Assembly (NCBI GenBank): GCA_963664845.1
Contig: OY761615.1
Span: forward strand, 1,550,001 to 1,614,000
DNA length: 64,000 nt
Reading direction: 5' to 3'
DNA from: CAIYTF01 sp963664845
Lineage (GTDB): Bacteria > Bacteroidota > Ignavibacteria > Ignavibacteriales > Ignavibacteriaceae
The notes under the pieces were generated by a model that searched no databases, had not been told where the DNA came from, and was given only the letters and a program-made list of their open reading frames with translations. The translations under genes and the position numbers were made by a program. Positions 41,901-51,500 of the stretch are shown piece by piece; position 1 is the stretch's first letter, and every line of letters begins with the position of its first letter.

Positions 41901-42914
41901 TCAATAACTGTCACGCGAAAGCACTACCTTACCTTTAAAGACCCGATAAACAAATATGGTATATCCAATAACAATGGGCATACCAATTAAAGCGATGACC
42001 AGCATTGTTCCCAAAGTTCTTTGCGTTGAACATGCATTATAAATTGTCAGACTGTATGTGAGATCTATGCTTGAAGGTACAAGCCTCGGGAACAGGCTCA
42101 ACGCGGTCAGGAGGATCATACAGGCTATTGTTGCAGATGAAGCAATAAATGCAAGCTTGTTCTTCCCTGATTTCAGTCCAATCGGAATATAGAGGATTGA
42201 GGCAAACAGCACGACAAACAAAATCCAGAACAATGGATTCTTAAGCACCGACGAGAACAGATAGGTGGCACTGAATAGCGTGAGAACAGTTGCCAGGACG
42301 TACAGGACAACAAAAACAATCCAAACATTATTAGCCAAAGCAATCATTTTTGTTTTTTGCTTATCCGGGCTTTTAAGAGATAAATAGATTGCACCATGCA
42401 ACAGAAACATTGACAGACTAACCAATCCAACAACAATTGAGTACGGATTTAAAAGTCCAAAGAAGTTACCCCGAAAAATACCGGCACTGTCAATCGGCAT
42501 TCCTCTGAGAACATTTCCAATAGCAACACCATAGAGGATTGCCGGGAGCAAAGATCCAACTCCGAAGGCTACATCCCAGAATTTTTTCTGACCCGGATCA
42601 GCGTATTTGCGAAACTCAAAGGAGACGGCACGAAAGATCAGAGCCGCCAGAAGAAGCATGAAGGCCAGATAAAAAGCACTGAACGCAGTGGCATAAACTA
42701 TGGGGAAAGCTGCAAAAAGAGCGCCACCACCGGTTAGCAACCACACTTCATTGCCATCCCATACCGGCCCAATAGCATTGAAATTAACGCGCTTTTCATT
42801 CTCATCTTTGGTAAAAAGATGGATAATTCCGACTCCAAGATCAAATCCATCAAGAACAGCATACCCGATTATCAGTACGCCGACCAAGAGAAACCATATT
42901 AAATTCAAATCCAT
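41901..42914 (-). CDS. cydB: Cytochrome bd ubiquinol oxidase subunit II (CydB)
   Basis: A 337-residue membrane protein with about 8-9 helices. The N-terminal MDLNLIWFLLVGVLIIGYAVLDGFDLGVGIIH matches the CydB opening, and the DGNEVWLLTGGGALFAAFP and FRAVSFEFRKYADP blocks are family-diagnostic. With CydA it forms the high-oxygen-affinity bd oxidase that reduces O2 using quinol. Stop and start of the pair overlap (TAATG at 42912-42916), with a strong GGAGG about 11 nt before the cydB ATG. Followed by a terminator. Small cydX was not seen. Confidence 0.95.
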   Translation of the reverse strand: MDLNLIWFLLVGVLIIGYAVLDGFDLGVGIIHLFTKDENEKRVNFNAIGPVWDGNEVWLLTGGGALFAAFPIVYATAFSAFYLAFMLLLAALIFRAVSFEFRKYADPGQKKFWDVAFGVGSLLPAILYGVAIGNVLRGMPIDSAGIFRGNFFGLLNPYSIVVGLVSLSMFLLHGAIYLSLKSPDKQKTKMIALANNVWIVFVVLYVLATVLTLFSATYLFSSVLKNPLFWILFVVLFASILYIPIGLKSGKNKLAFIASSATIACMILLTALSLFPRLVPSSIDLTYSLTIYNACSTQRTLGTMLVIALIGMPIVIGYTIFVYRVFKGKVVLSRDSY

Positions 42915-44245
42915 TAGTTACCTCCATTCTCCAAGACTGATTCAAAACCGTGATTTATTTTTTTCTTCAGAAGGACTATCAATGTATAGAGCAACACAAC
43001 ATAAATCAGTGCAATCAGCACCAACGAGATCAGGATTTCAACCGTACCTACGGTTATCGAAACTGCACTACTCGTCCGCATTAAATTATACACAATCCAA
43101 GGCTGCCTTCCTACTTCTGCTGCGATCCAACCGAGCTGGCAAGCTATAAGCGGCAAAGGTATTGACCAAGTGAGCACTTTCAATAGTTTCGTACTTTGCC
43201 ATAAGGAACCGCGATAGAGCTTCCAGGCTGCGAATCCCATGATAAAAATGAAATACAGTCCCAGAATGACCATATTGTGATAGGACACAAATGTGAGAAA
43301 GAGCGGCGGCAAATTTTCCTGTGGGAACTCGTTCACGCCTTGAATCCTCGCGTGCGTATCGCCAAAAGCCAGCCAGCTCAGCACACCCGGAATTTCGATT
43401 TTTGCATGAAGTTGCGGAGGATTGTTAGACGGAAATGCAAACAAAGCAACAGGGGCCTCGGTTTGCGAGGTATACAGTCCCATCAATGCGGCAAATTTCT
43501 CCGGTTGGGTTCTTGCAACCTGACGACCATGCTCGTGACCCAGCGGGAATACTTCAAGAACGGAGACCAGCAGTCCGAAAATCACTGCAAACCGAATGGC
43601 TTTTTTTGCGATCTCCGGTTGCAAACCTTTTCTAAACATATACGCGGAAATGCCAGCCATAAGGAACGCTCCTGAAATGAGAGCAGCGTCTACTGTATGA
43701 AAGAACCTGGGCAGCGTAGACGGATTAAAGACAGCAGCCATGAAATCAGTTAACTCGGCCCGGTTATTTAGCAGTGTGTATCCTGCTGGAGTCTGCTGCC
43801 ATGAATTTGCAACAATGATCCAAAATGCTGATATGGTAGCGCCGACGGCGACCATTAAAGAGGAAAACCAATGTACGCCTTTGGAAACTCTTCCCCGCCC
43901 AAAGATGTATAAGCCAAGAAATGTTGATTCGAGGAAAAAGGCAAACACTCCCTCAGCAGCAAGCGGAGCACCAAAAATATCTCCCACAAATTTCGAATAT
44001 TCCGACCAGTTAGTGCCAAACTGAAATTCCATAACAATGCCAGTAGCCACACCCACTGCAAATATCAATCCCAGAATTTTTCCAAAGAAATTTCCTATTG
44101 TTTGAAAAACGGCGTCTTGTTTCTTCCAACCAATGGCTTCTATAATACAAATCATCCAGCCGAGTCCAATGGTAAGAGGGGGAAACAGAAAATGAAAACC
44201 TATTGTTATAGCAAATTGAATGCGCGCCAATAGTACTGCATCCAT
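42914..44245 (-). CDS. cydA: Cytochrome bd ubiquinol oxidase subunit I (CydA)
   Basis: A 443-residue membrane protein. MDAVLLARIQFAITIGFHFLFPPLTIGLGWMI is the CydA opening containing the axial His (His18) for haem b595. Further blocks are FQFGTNWSEYSKFVGDIFG, GWIAAEVGRQPWIVYNLMRTS and the Q-loop region with LAFGDTHARIQGVNEFP. The Q-loop is the shorter form found outside the Enterobacterales. It catalyses quinol oxidation at low O2. First gene of the cydAB operon, directly downstream of an Rrf2 gene on the same strand. Confidence 0.95.
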   Translation of the reverse strand: MDAVLLARIQFAITIGFHFLFPPLTIGLGWMICIIEAIGWKKQDAVFQTIGNFFGKILGLIFAVGVATGIVMEFQFGTNWSEYSKFVGDIFGAPLAAEGVFAFFLESTFLGLYIFGRGRVSKGVHWFSSLMVAVGATISAFWIIVANSWQQTPAGYTLLNNRAELTDFMAAVFNPSTLPRFFHTVDAALISGAFLMAGISAYMFRKGLQPEIAKKAIRFAVIFGLLVSVLEVFPLGHEHGRQVARTQPEKFAALMGLYTSQTEAPVALFAFPSNNPPQLHAKIEIPGVLSWLAFGDTHARIQGVNEFPQENLPPLFLTFVSYHNMVILGLYFIFIMGFAAWKLYRGSLWQSTKLLKVLTWSIPLPLIACQLGWIAAEVGRQPWIVYNLMRTSSAVSITVGTVEILISLVLIALIYVVLLYTLIVLLKKKINHGFESVLENGGN

Positions 44246-44408
44246 AGGGCATTATTCCTTACTTTAATTTAATCATGCATACTACAGGAGTAAGGTGGTG
44301 ACCAATACTCCCTATTTATTTATCTTCCCACGCCACGCTATTATGATTTACGTCCAATGTTTCTCATAACAGAGCGATACGGGTTAGTTGTCAGATTTTC
44401 CAGCTCCG
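44246..44408. promoter_or_regulatory. cydA upstream region, candidate control region
   Basis: This 163-bp gap between the second Rrf2 gene and cydA must hold the cydAB promoter if the operon is not read through from Rrf2. AAGGA lies before the cydA ATG. It contains a TTATGA...TCATAA pair (44341-44369, 17-bp spacer). The pair resembles a half of the Rrf2-associated motif (CTCATA), but the match is weak. Confidence 0.35.
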
Positions 44409-44825
44409 TTACTGTGCCTCTGTGTTTTGCCGGGCGAGTTCAAGCATGTTTTTACCCGATAACTGCTCTTTCAATTGTTTTTGTGCCGCCGCCCATATCA
44501 AATGGATTGAGCAATAGTTGTCACGCGGGCAAAACTCTTTATAGAGCAAACATTTGTTCAATCCAATCTCGCCTTCAACGGCTTCGATTATATGCAACGG
44601 CGTAATTTTAGCAGGATCGATGCTGAGGCGTATTCCACCCCCATTTCCCTTTTGACCCATTATATATCCGGCAGTTTTTAGAAGCAGGATGATTTTCCTG
44701 AGAAAATTTTCTGGTATATCATTGGCAGCAGCTATTTCCGCTATTTTAAATTTTTTATCAGTGGGAAAGGAACAGATATAAAGCATCGCCCGTAAGGCAT
44801 ATTCACCGGTCATTGTCAGTTGCAT
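44409..44825 (-). CDS. Rrf2 family transcriptional regulator (copy 2)
   Basis: Start placed at ATG 44825 (138 residues, MQLTMTGEYALRAMLYICSF), matching copy 1; the longer frame starts at a TTG and adds 16 unrelated residues. Winged helix-turn-helix and the three-Cys cluster (NKCLLYKEFCPRDNYCSI) are conserved with copy 1, so both likely bind an Fe-S cluster. It lies upstream of cydA on the same strand and could read into it. A 26-bp motif shared with copy 1 lies about 150 bp upstream (44972-44997). Two co-located, duplicated regulators around one oxidase is unusual. Confidence 0.88.
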   Translation of the reverse strand: MQLTMTGEYALRAMLYICSFPTDKKFKIAEIAAANDIPENFLRKIILLLKTAGYIMGQKGNGGGIRLSIDPAKITPLHIIEAVEGEIGLNKCLLYKEFCPRDNYCSIHLIWAAAQKQLKEQLSGKNMLELARQNTEAQ

Positions 44826-44971
44826 AGAAAAAGATCCATTTGTTTTACCAGGAAGTTGCAAGTTCAATGCCAAATAGGATTGATTCTATCTCATTTGAAA
44901 TACTCCAAAATTGCCGCATTTTGCATAATGCTATTTCTTAATAATTAATAAATCGCAAGCAGCTCTCTGTA

Positions 44972-44997
44972 ATAGGACAAATTTTCTCATATTTGAA
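44972..44997 (+). promoter_or_regulatory. Operator-like motif upstream of Rrf2 copy 2 and of the GntR gene
   Basis: Reads ATAGGACAAATTTTCTCAT then ATTTGAA on the plus strand, matching 22 of 26 positions with the reverse complement of 41441-41466. It lies in the divergent spacer between Rrf2 copy 2 (minus) and the GntR gene (plus). Confidence 0.55.
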
Positions 44998-45060
44998 AAA
45001 TCGAAAAGAACCTCCGATATACATTTGTGAGCCTTTCATCTTAAATACAGAAAATTATTC

Positions 45061-45089
45061 TTGACTTCAGTTCAAAATTGATATATATT
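45061..45089 (+). promoter_or_regulatory. Sigma70-like promoter of the GntR-slipin operon
   Basis: TTGACT (45061-45066) and TATATT (45084-45089) are separated by 17 bp. The ATG follows about 55 bp downstream. Promoter consensus in Bacteroidota often differs (TAnnTTTG), so this is a candidate only. Confidence 0.5.
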
Positions 45090-45093
45090 GTTA

Positions 45094-45115
45094 GTGTATT
45101 ATTTATATAGTACAA
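45094..45115 (+). promoter_or_regulatory. Candidate YtrA-type GntR operator
   Basis: GTGTATTA (45094-45101), six bases, then TAGTACAA (45108-45115) form an imperfect dyad of the spacing reported for operators of the YtrA subfamily. It sits just after the promoter -10 element, where a repressor would block initiation. This suggests autoregulation by the GntR protein. Confidence 0.45.
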
Positions 45116-45143
45116 TAATTAAAGATTTCACAGAGTTGCCAAA

Positions 45144-45524
45144 ATGATTGATTTCAAACTTGATCCCAAGAGCGGGGTCCCGTATTACAAACAGATTGTC
45201 GATCAGATACGCTTCGGTATTTCCTCCGGCAATCTCAAAATCGGAGAACAACTTCCCACTGTCCGCGGTCTTGCAGTCCTTCTGAAGATTAACCTCAACA
45301 CAGTAGCAAAAGCTTACAAGGAACTTGAAATTCTGCGGGTACTGGAGACTCAGCAGGGAACGGGTACATTCATCAGTATGACGCTTCCCAAAATTGATGC
45401 GAAAGAGGCACAGGAAAAACTGACCAACATTTGTTCTGAGTTTCTCAGTATCGCATCCGCCTATGGTTTTACTGCAGATGATTTATTGCAAGAGATCAAT
45501 AAAAGAAAGGATGGCATGAAATGA
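45144..45524 (+). CDS. GntR family regulator, YtrA subfamily
   Basis: A 126-residue regulator with a winged helix (MIDFKLDPKSGVPYYKQIVDQIRFGISSGNLKIGEQLPTVRGLAVLLKINLNTVAKAYKELE) and only a short C-terminal helical tail, as in the YtrA type, which lacks a large effector domain. Likely a repressor of its own operon through the dyad at 45094-45115. Its stop overlaps the slipin start by 4 bp (45521-45524), so the two are translationally coupled. Confidence 0.88.
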   Translation: MIDFKLDPKSGVPYYKQIVDQIRFGISSGNLKIGEQLPTVRGLAVLLKINLNTVAKAYKELEILRVLETQQGTGTFISMTLPKIDAKEAQEKLTNICSEFLSIASAYGFTADDLLQEINKRKDGMK

Positions 45525-46408
45525 ATGCCGATGAACCGAGGAGAAGTGACTTTAATCCGGTTGCAATAACCGTGTACGTTGTGCTTTCAGCTTTGGGTGT
45601 GTTGTTACACGCCTTTCACCTGTTGAATACCGGTGCACTGATCATATGGCTGATTATAGCTCTGCTGCTGGCAAGTTCATTTCGTATTGCCGACCAATGG
45701 GAAAAAGGTGTTGTGCTTCGCATGGGAAAGTTTGTCGGCCTGAAGGGTCCGGGGTTGTTTTTTATTATCCCGATTATTGATCGGGTTGCAAGCTATGTGG
45801 ATCAGCGGGTAAGGACAACCTACTTCAAAGCAGAAGAGACCTTGACAAAAGACACTGTGCCGGTGAATGTTGATGCAGTGATGTATTGGACTGTATGGGA
45901 TGTAGAAAAAGCAGCTCTTGAAGTTCAGTTATATTATAACGCCGTGACGTACATTGCGCAGACCGAACTGCGGGCAACAATTGGCAAGCATGAACTGGCA
46001 GATCTGCTACAAAACCGTGAAAAAATAGCCGAGGATCTTCAGGTGTCGCTCGACCAGCATACTAATTCATGGGGAGTGACGTGCCAAACTGTGGGTATCA
46101 GGGATATCGTTATCCCTTCTGCTCTGGCAAATGCAATGAGCAAACAGGCACAGGCAGAACGTGAGCGTCAGGCGCGAGTGATATTGGGAACTGCGGAAAC
46201 GGAAATTGCCGAAAAATTTGCACAAGCAAGCGAGAACTATAGGAATAACCCCATTGCACTGCAATTGCGGGGAATGAACATGCTTTTTGAAGGACTGAAG
46301 GAAAAGGGTTCGCTCATCATCGTGCCAAGCTCAGCATTGGAGTCAATGAATTTGGGAGCTGTAGGCGGACTTTCGGCACTCTCTCAAACAAGCAATGCAG
46401 CCAAATAA
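45521..46408 (+). CDS. Slipin/stomatin-like SPFH membrane protein
   Basis: A 295-residue protein. Two hydrophobic helices near the start (about 13-32 and 36-52) are followed by the band 7/SPFH block FRIADQWEKGVVLRMGKFVGLKGPGLFFIIPIIDRVASYVDQRV and a conserved WDVEKAALEVQLYYNAVTYIAQTELRATIG. The C-terminal helix (QAQAERERQARVILGTAETEIAEKF) is the usual coiled-coil oligomerisation segment. Slipins organise membrane microdomains and often pair with NfeD proteases; no nfeD is adjacent. Coupled to the GntR gene. Confidence 0.9.
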   Translation: MNADEPRRSDFNPVAITVYVVLSALGVLLHAFHLLNTGALIIWLIIALLLASSFRIADQWEKGVVLRMGKFVGLKGPGLFFIIPIIDRVASYVDQRVRTTYFKAEETLTKDTVPVNVDAVMYWTVWDVEKAALEVQLYYNAVTYIAQTELRATIGKHELADLLQNREKIAEDLQVSLDQHTNSWGVTCQTVGIRDIVIPSALANAMSKQAQAERERQARVILGTAETEIAEKFAQASENYRNNPIALQLRGMNMLFEGLKEKGSLIIVPSSALESMNLGAVGGLSALSQTSNAAK

Positions 46409-46457
46409 AGCATGATCATTTTGAGGAACAATGGTAGGAACAAGTAAGGGAGTTAGA

Positions 46458-46500
46458 GCAAGCGCCCCAAAGCCAAAAAATCTTCCAGCCGGGCGCTTGC
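46458..46500. terminator. Convergent hairpin between slipin and kinase genes
   Basis: A perfect 10-bp stem GCAAGCGCCC (46458-46467) / GGGCGCTTGC (46491-46500) lies between two convergent genes. It has no T tract on either strand next to the stem, so it is a possible but non-canonical bidirectional terminator. Confidence 0.5.
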
Positions 46501-46515
46501 AAAAAATCTGCGATA

Positions 46516-47826
46516 TTACAACGTTACTGCCGTTCTTGTTTTCATGGTATGTGATGCTGATGGCAGCACAATGTGAAACTCGGTGAATCGATCGTATTCA
46601 GAGTGCACCGTGATAGTCCCACCATTTTTTTCAATAAACTGCTTGCATAAGATCAGTCCGAGACCAGAGCCTTTTTGCGGTGAATTTCCGACCTTACTGT
46701 TGGTGTCCAGATTAAACAGCTTACTTATATCTTCCGGCATAATTCCAATGCCATGGTCGCGGATAAAAATTATAACATTACCGTCATCTTCGCGAGCGGA
46801 TATTATTATTGCCTCACCATCCTTATTGAATTTTGTGGCGTTGTTCACCAGATTGCGTATGACCAGCGTGATGGTTTGTTCATCTGCCATAAGATACGTG
46901 TCCTGTGGAATATCGCACAGAAGGTCCATGTTGCGTTGTTTTGCAAGCGGAGAATATAAGGCGACGAGGTCTTTAACAATGGGATACAGATGAACCGGTT
47001 TGGGCGTTATTGTCAATTGACCGGTTTGAGTACCGGCCCATGCCAGGAGGTTTTCAACCAGGCGATAGGCTTTTTTTGCAGAATCGGCCACATCTTTGAT
47101 AAATGAGAATTTCTCTTCTTCAGTCAATTCCGCATAGAGCTGAATCAAAGTGTCGGTGAATCCCAGTATCGCGGCGAAAGGGCTGCGCAGATCATGTGAA
47201 ATTATGGAAAAGAACCGGTCCTTGGTTGCATTAGCCTCGCGAAGTTTTTGTTCTGATTCGACGAGCGCGCGTTGGGCAGTGCGTTTCTCCGTAATATCAT
47301 TAATAACACCGATAATGCCGGCAATGGAACCATCGAAATTTTTGACTATCGATTTACTTATTACCACTTCTTTTTTGCTCCCGACTGCATCCTCGATGAT
47401 CGCTTCATAATTGATCATCTCTGCATTCTCTTCTGCATTTTCTTCGGGTGGCTGATCCCCTTCAGGTGCATATTCCGGCATGATTTCATGCAGCGGTCTA
47501 TTTGCAATATCTGCAGCAGACATACCAAGGAGGGATTCGAAAAATTTATTGCAACCCAATACCGTCGCTTCAACATCGGCAAAATAAGCCGGCACAGTCA
47601 TGTTGTTGATCATAGCGAGAACATATTCTGCATAGAGGTTGGAGATATCGGCCTCCGGTAACTGCTGCAAAACATTGCCAAAGCTTTCACCGTTAAAAGT
47701 CTGAGAACCGTCAACCTCAATAGTGGGGATCACTGCCTGCAAAACATCGACTTGCTGTTGCAGCTGATTAACTTTATCTACTAACTCTTCTTTACTAAGT
47801 TGTGAATAATCCATGGAACTCGTCAA
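46516..47826 (-). CDS. PAS-domain sensor histidine kinase
   Basis: A 436-residue soluble kinase. A short coiled coil (about 8-32) is followed by one PAS domain (about 65-190, MTVPAYFADVEATVLGCNKFFESLLG, with the PAS-C-like TEKRTAQ), HisKA with H211 in SIISHDLRSPFAAILGFTD, and HATPase_c with the N box VIRNLVNNATKF, G1 DHGIGIMPEDIS and G2 GSGLGLILCK. No membrane segment or signal peptide, so it senses a cytosolic signal. No response regulator is adjacent, so it is an orphan kinase. The N-terminal low-complexity acidic loop (about 118-137, Glu/Asn rich) sits inside the PAS region. Confidence 0.92.
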   Translation of the reverse strand: MTSSMDYSQLSKEELVDKVNQLQQQVDVLQAVIPTIEVDGSQTFNGESFGNVLQQLPEADISNLYAEYVLAMINNMTVPAYFADVEATVLGCNKFFESLLGMSAADIANRPLHEIMPEYAPEGDQPPEENAEENAEMINYEAIIEDAVGSKKEVVISKSIVKNFDGSIAGIIGVINDITEKRTAQRALVESEQKLREANATKDRFFSIISHDLRSPFAAILGFTDTLIQLYAELTEEEKFSFIKDVADSAKKAYRLVENLLAWAGTQTGQLTITPKPVHLYPIVKDLVALYSPLAKQRNMDLLCDIPQDTYLMADEQTITLVIRNLVNNATKFNKDGEAIIISAREDDGNVIIFIRDHGIGIMPEDISKLFNLDTNSKVGNSPQKGSGLGLILCKQFIEKNGGTITVHSEYDRFTEFHIVLPSASHTMKTRTAVTL

Positions 47827-48256
47827 ATGTTATTTAATGCGATTATCAAAAAATCCAAATAATAATGTAATAAAATACAAGCTCTTTAGGAATGATAAAT
47901 TTCAGCAAACATTTGATCCCTGCGTACTTCAGTACAAATAAAATTTCGGGAGCAAATTAACGACCAGTGAGGCGTGATCAATCGATATATTTTCCAAGCA
48001 TGCATTGGTTCGCCCGTATTCGGGGATGGAAGATTCGCGTTAACCATTCTCCGCGTTTTTCATCCAGGTCCCACAAGACGAAATGAGGTAGTTATTCAAA
48101 TCGTGGCCTTGTCAGGGCACCTTTTATTTATACTAACCTTAAGTGAGATATAGTACTATCAAAAGATAATAAAGGAGTTGAAAAACCATTGACATAATTG
48201 CTCAATTTGAGTGAGGCATGGCAAATACCCGTAAAAGTTCTGTCCGGCAAAAAAAA
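47827..48256. other. Intergenic region
   Basis: About 430 bp of AT-rich DNA upstream of the kinase gene, which should hold its promoter. I see no gene, RNA or repeat. Confidence 0.4.
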
Positions 48257-48282
48257 CGGCTGAATCAGACAAAATTCAGCCG
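48249..48282 (-). terminator. Terminator downstream of dockerin-ended secreted protein gene
   Basis: Stem CGGCTGAAT (48257-48265) pairs with ATTCAGCCG (48274-48282). On the minus strand it is followed by eight T (48249-48256). It is 220 bp past the stop. A second hairpin AACAGCCGG/CCGGCTGTT (48445-48475) without a T tract lies nearer. Confidence 0.75.
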
Positions 48283-48502
48283 GCCCATAAAACCCAGACT
48301 ATGTTTTTATTATGAGAATTGTAACATCAGATTGTATCGAGTAATTCTCCATATTCATTCCCTTACTAACAGACTTTAAGTGCAGAGATACAAAGCGGGC
48401 AGGAACAGCTCCGCAATTTAAACGCTAACCCAAGATAAATGCCAAACAGCCGGACACGTTAACAAACCGGCTGTTCAGCTAGAGAGAGGAGGCACAAAAA
48501 TA

Positions 48503-51500
48503 CTAATCTCCCGTTCTGGTCACCTGCTTAATTGCCGGTTTTGCCGGACCAGTTATTGCAACCCGGGGTGTGGAGGTACCTATAAAATTATACGCGTTGT
48601 TATCACAGATGAGCAGATCGTTGTTGTCAACATATAAGGACCCGTCGAGATCAGTAACAGCATACCTTCCAACGAAATTAAACGCATCATTATCGATCAG
48701 AAGCAGATCATTATTATCGATATAGCCTGTTTGATCAACATCGCCAGAATAGATGCACCACTTGCCCCCTTTTTGTATCATTTTATTTCCATATGCTTTT
48801 GAAGAAGCCGTTGTGAAGTCATAGCCGGCTGTTGTACCAGAAGCAAGAGGTATTGGGGCAGCACTCCAAGTTTGAATGATTGCCCGTCCGGCTATATAAA
48901 TATAGTAGGAACCATTTTCGGCATGAGTAAATGTTGCTGTACCCGTAAACGATGCAGGATCAATTATCAGATTTGACGAATCCACATTTGCATAAGGGGC
49001 AGTTGCATCAGCAATGTATACGTGCAGGGTGTCCCTGATCCTAAGTGTTCCGGCGATCTGATCATAATACCCCTCGGGAATTGCGCTGATGGCGACCGAG
49101 ATAACATTGGAGAACATTCCTGCTTCTCCGGCGGAGAAATCCCCAAACGCAGTTAAGCCATTTCCCTTAACAAAGTGTTGGTCTGCATCAACAGCACCAA
49201 GATTTATCCAGGACGAACCGCTATATAACCCGCCAATTAAAGCAGCTTCTGATCCGACTGCGTCTGTGGCTGCATATACCAATGTATCACTGTAAACGGG
49301 ACTTGTTATCCCATTCGCGGTAATGGTCCATGTACGATTCAAATAAGCTGTACTGCTTGTATTGTTTGCACTTTTTGTTGGCGCAACTTTTATTCCGATA
49401 TAAGCCGAGGCCAGAGTGCCGTCTGTGAGCGTAATATGTGCAGGTGAATAAATATTGTCTGAACCAACCGGGAACGTAAATGATGTCGGAACCGATGAGA
49501 TTACTTTCCTAAATTCTCCCGGACCCTTAGTGACAACCATGTTTGCAGAACCCGGGGTTCCACTGATTGAACCGACAAGCACAACATTACTCGAATCAAT
49601 TGTGAGTTTCCCAGCAGTGAGCATAAGGTTGTTAAAAACAGTATCCGTCACAGCACCTTGTAATGTTACTCCACCGGCATTACTAATTTCCAACCAGGCA
49701 AAGTTTACCGCACCTGAAATAAGCTGCGGAGTGGAACCATTGAATGAAACCATTCGGGAATTTGAATAGAAATTACCTATTTTCGTCCAATTTCCTTTTG
49801 TCTTCATGTCGCCGGCCAAACTAATCGTACCGTTAATTGAAACATTTCCCAGAACCGAAAGCGTATTGCTGGTTGTGTTTAATGTGCTTCCAGCGTCGAT
49901 GGTTAAACTTCCTGCGCACTGTGCAGCAGTTGTGCCCATGCTTATTGTTGAATTATTGCTGAGCACCACATTATTGGGATAACCTGTTCCACTGGTATTT
50001 GCCGTCCACTCATTGCCGCGTGTTTTGGAACTGCCCTGATTATAGATCAGAGTTGAAGCTGCACCGAACGTGGGTGAATTCGTAAAACTTCCGCCTGCAT
50101 TTATCTTGCACATACCGTTAAAGGTCAATGATCCACCACCAATTGCAACAGGTCCTGAAGTCTGGAAGGTACCACTTACGGACATTGCGCAATAGGTCTG
50201 CAGGCTCACCCCACCGGCCCCTTTTATGTTAACGTTGGGAGGAGAGGCCACATAGCCCGTGTTGTTGTTCCATGCCGAATTGTTGCTGTACAATGCTATC
50301 TGCGATGAACCATTAACCGCCAACGTTGCGTTTGGGCCATAAGTGAAACATGCGTTGGCGCCGGATGAATAGGTACCACCCGAGGCATCAATCTGGAATG
50401 TTCCATTGATCGTTACCAAACATCCAGGTTCAAAGTGGTGTGTCTGTGCTGAGGTAGTGAACGTTGCTCCTGCATCAACAAGCCAGATGGCACCGGATAC
50501 TACATCAATATACTGTGAAGCGGTAACCGTACTTGCGGTGTTGCTTATCTGCATCACTCCCCCACTTGCAAGCTGGGGTAAACCATTTCCCGTTACCTGA
50601 GCCACTGTTCCATTATAAACATATTTTCCGGCTGCATTATAGGTTCTGGAGCCCGTGGTCTGGATATTGCCGCTTGCCGTGCTGCCGCTGGTTATGCCGG
50701 TTGCACTGCCTATCTTCAACGTACCGCCGCTGTTAAGGTTAAATATCCCTCCTGTACCGGATACGATGTAGCTGTTGCAATTTAGTGTCCCCCCATTTTT
50801 AACATTGATTGTCCCCGTCAGCGTTACGTTCGAACCAAGCGTAACAGTTGCACTGCTCATTATATCAAGATTGGTTGCTGTCAACGTAAAAGGGACTGAG
50901 AAGTTCACTGCTGTGGTTCCGTCACCAACCTGTATCTTCGTCGTGGCACCACTTACAGCCCAGGTGCCGCCAATTGCCGGAGCAGGGTTATTCTTAATGA
51001 CAAAGGTCAAACCATCTGACGTAAAACCAAGTGGTGCATTCCCTGTGCCGTCCTGATTGGCTCCCCAGCTTGAAAGATCATCAAGGTTCCCGGTTGCTTT
51101 GGAATAATAGGTTGACACGGTTGTGGTTGCTGAGGTTTGCGGGGAACCTACCAGATTGTAGAGAATATTCGCCCCAGAATTGGTATAGGAGTATATAGTA
51201 AAGTAATAGGTCGTTCCCTGGCTGAGGCCCGTAATATCTGCGACCTGCACTCCCTGGGCTACATTCTTGTCCAGTCCGCCATCCGGAACTGCCGTACCAT
51301 TCGTGGGTGCGGCTATACTGCCATACCCTGCCGCACTTCCCCGGATCAGATAACCGTCAGGAGCAGGAGAGCCACTGCCATCATCTGTCCATACGAAATG
51401 AATTGCCGTGGCAGAGGGAGAGCCGTTGGAAGCAGTGAAGCCTGTTGCCTGATTTGAGGGAGCGTACTTCAATACTGTTCCCGTACACGGAACATCCCGT

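Noticed and set aside
44826..44873. Longer start of Rrf2 copy 2
   Set aside because: Begins at TTG and has no match in the paralogue, which starts at the same MQLTMTGEY.
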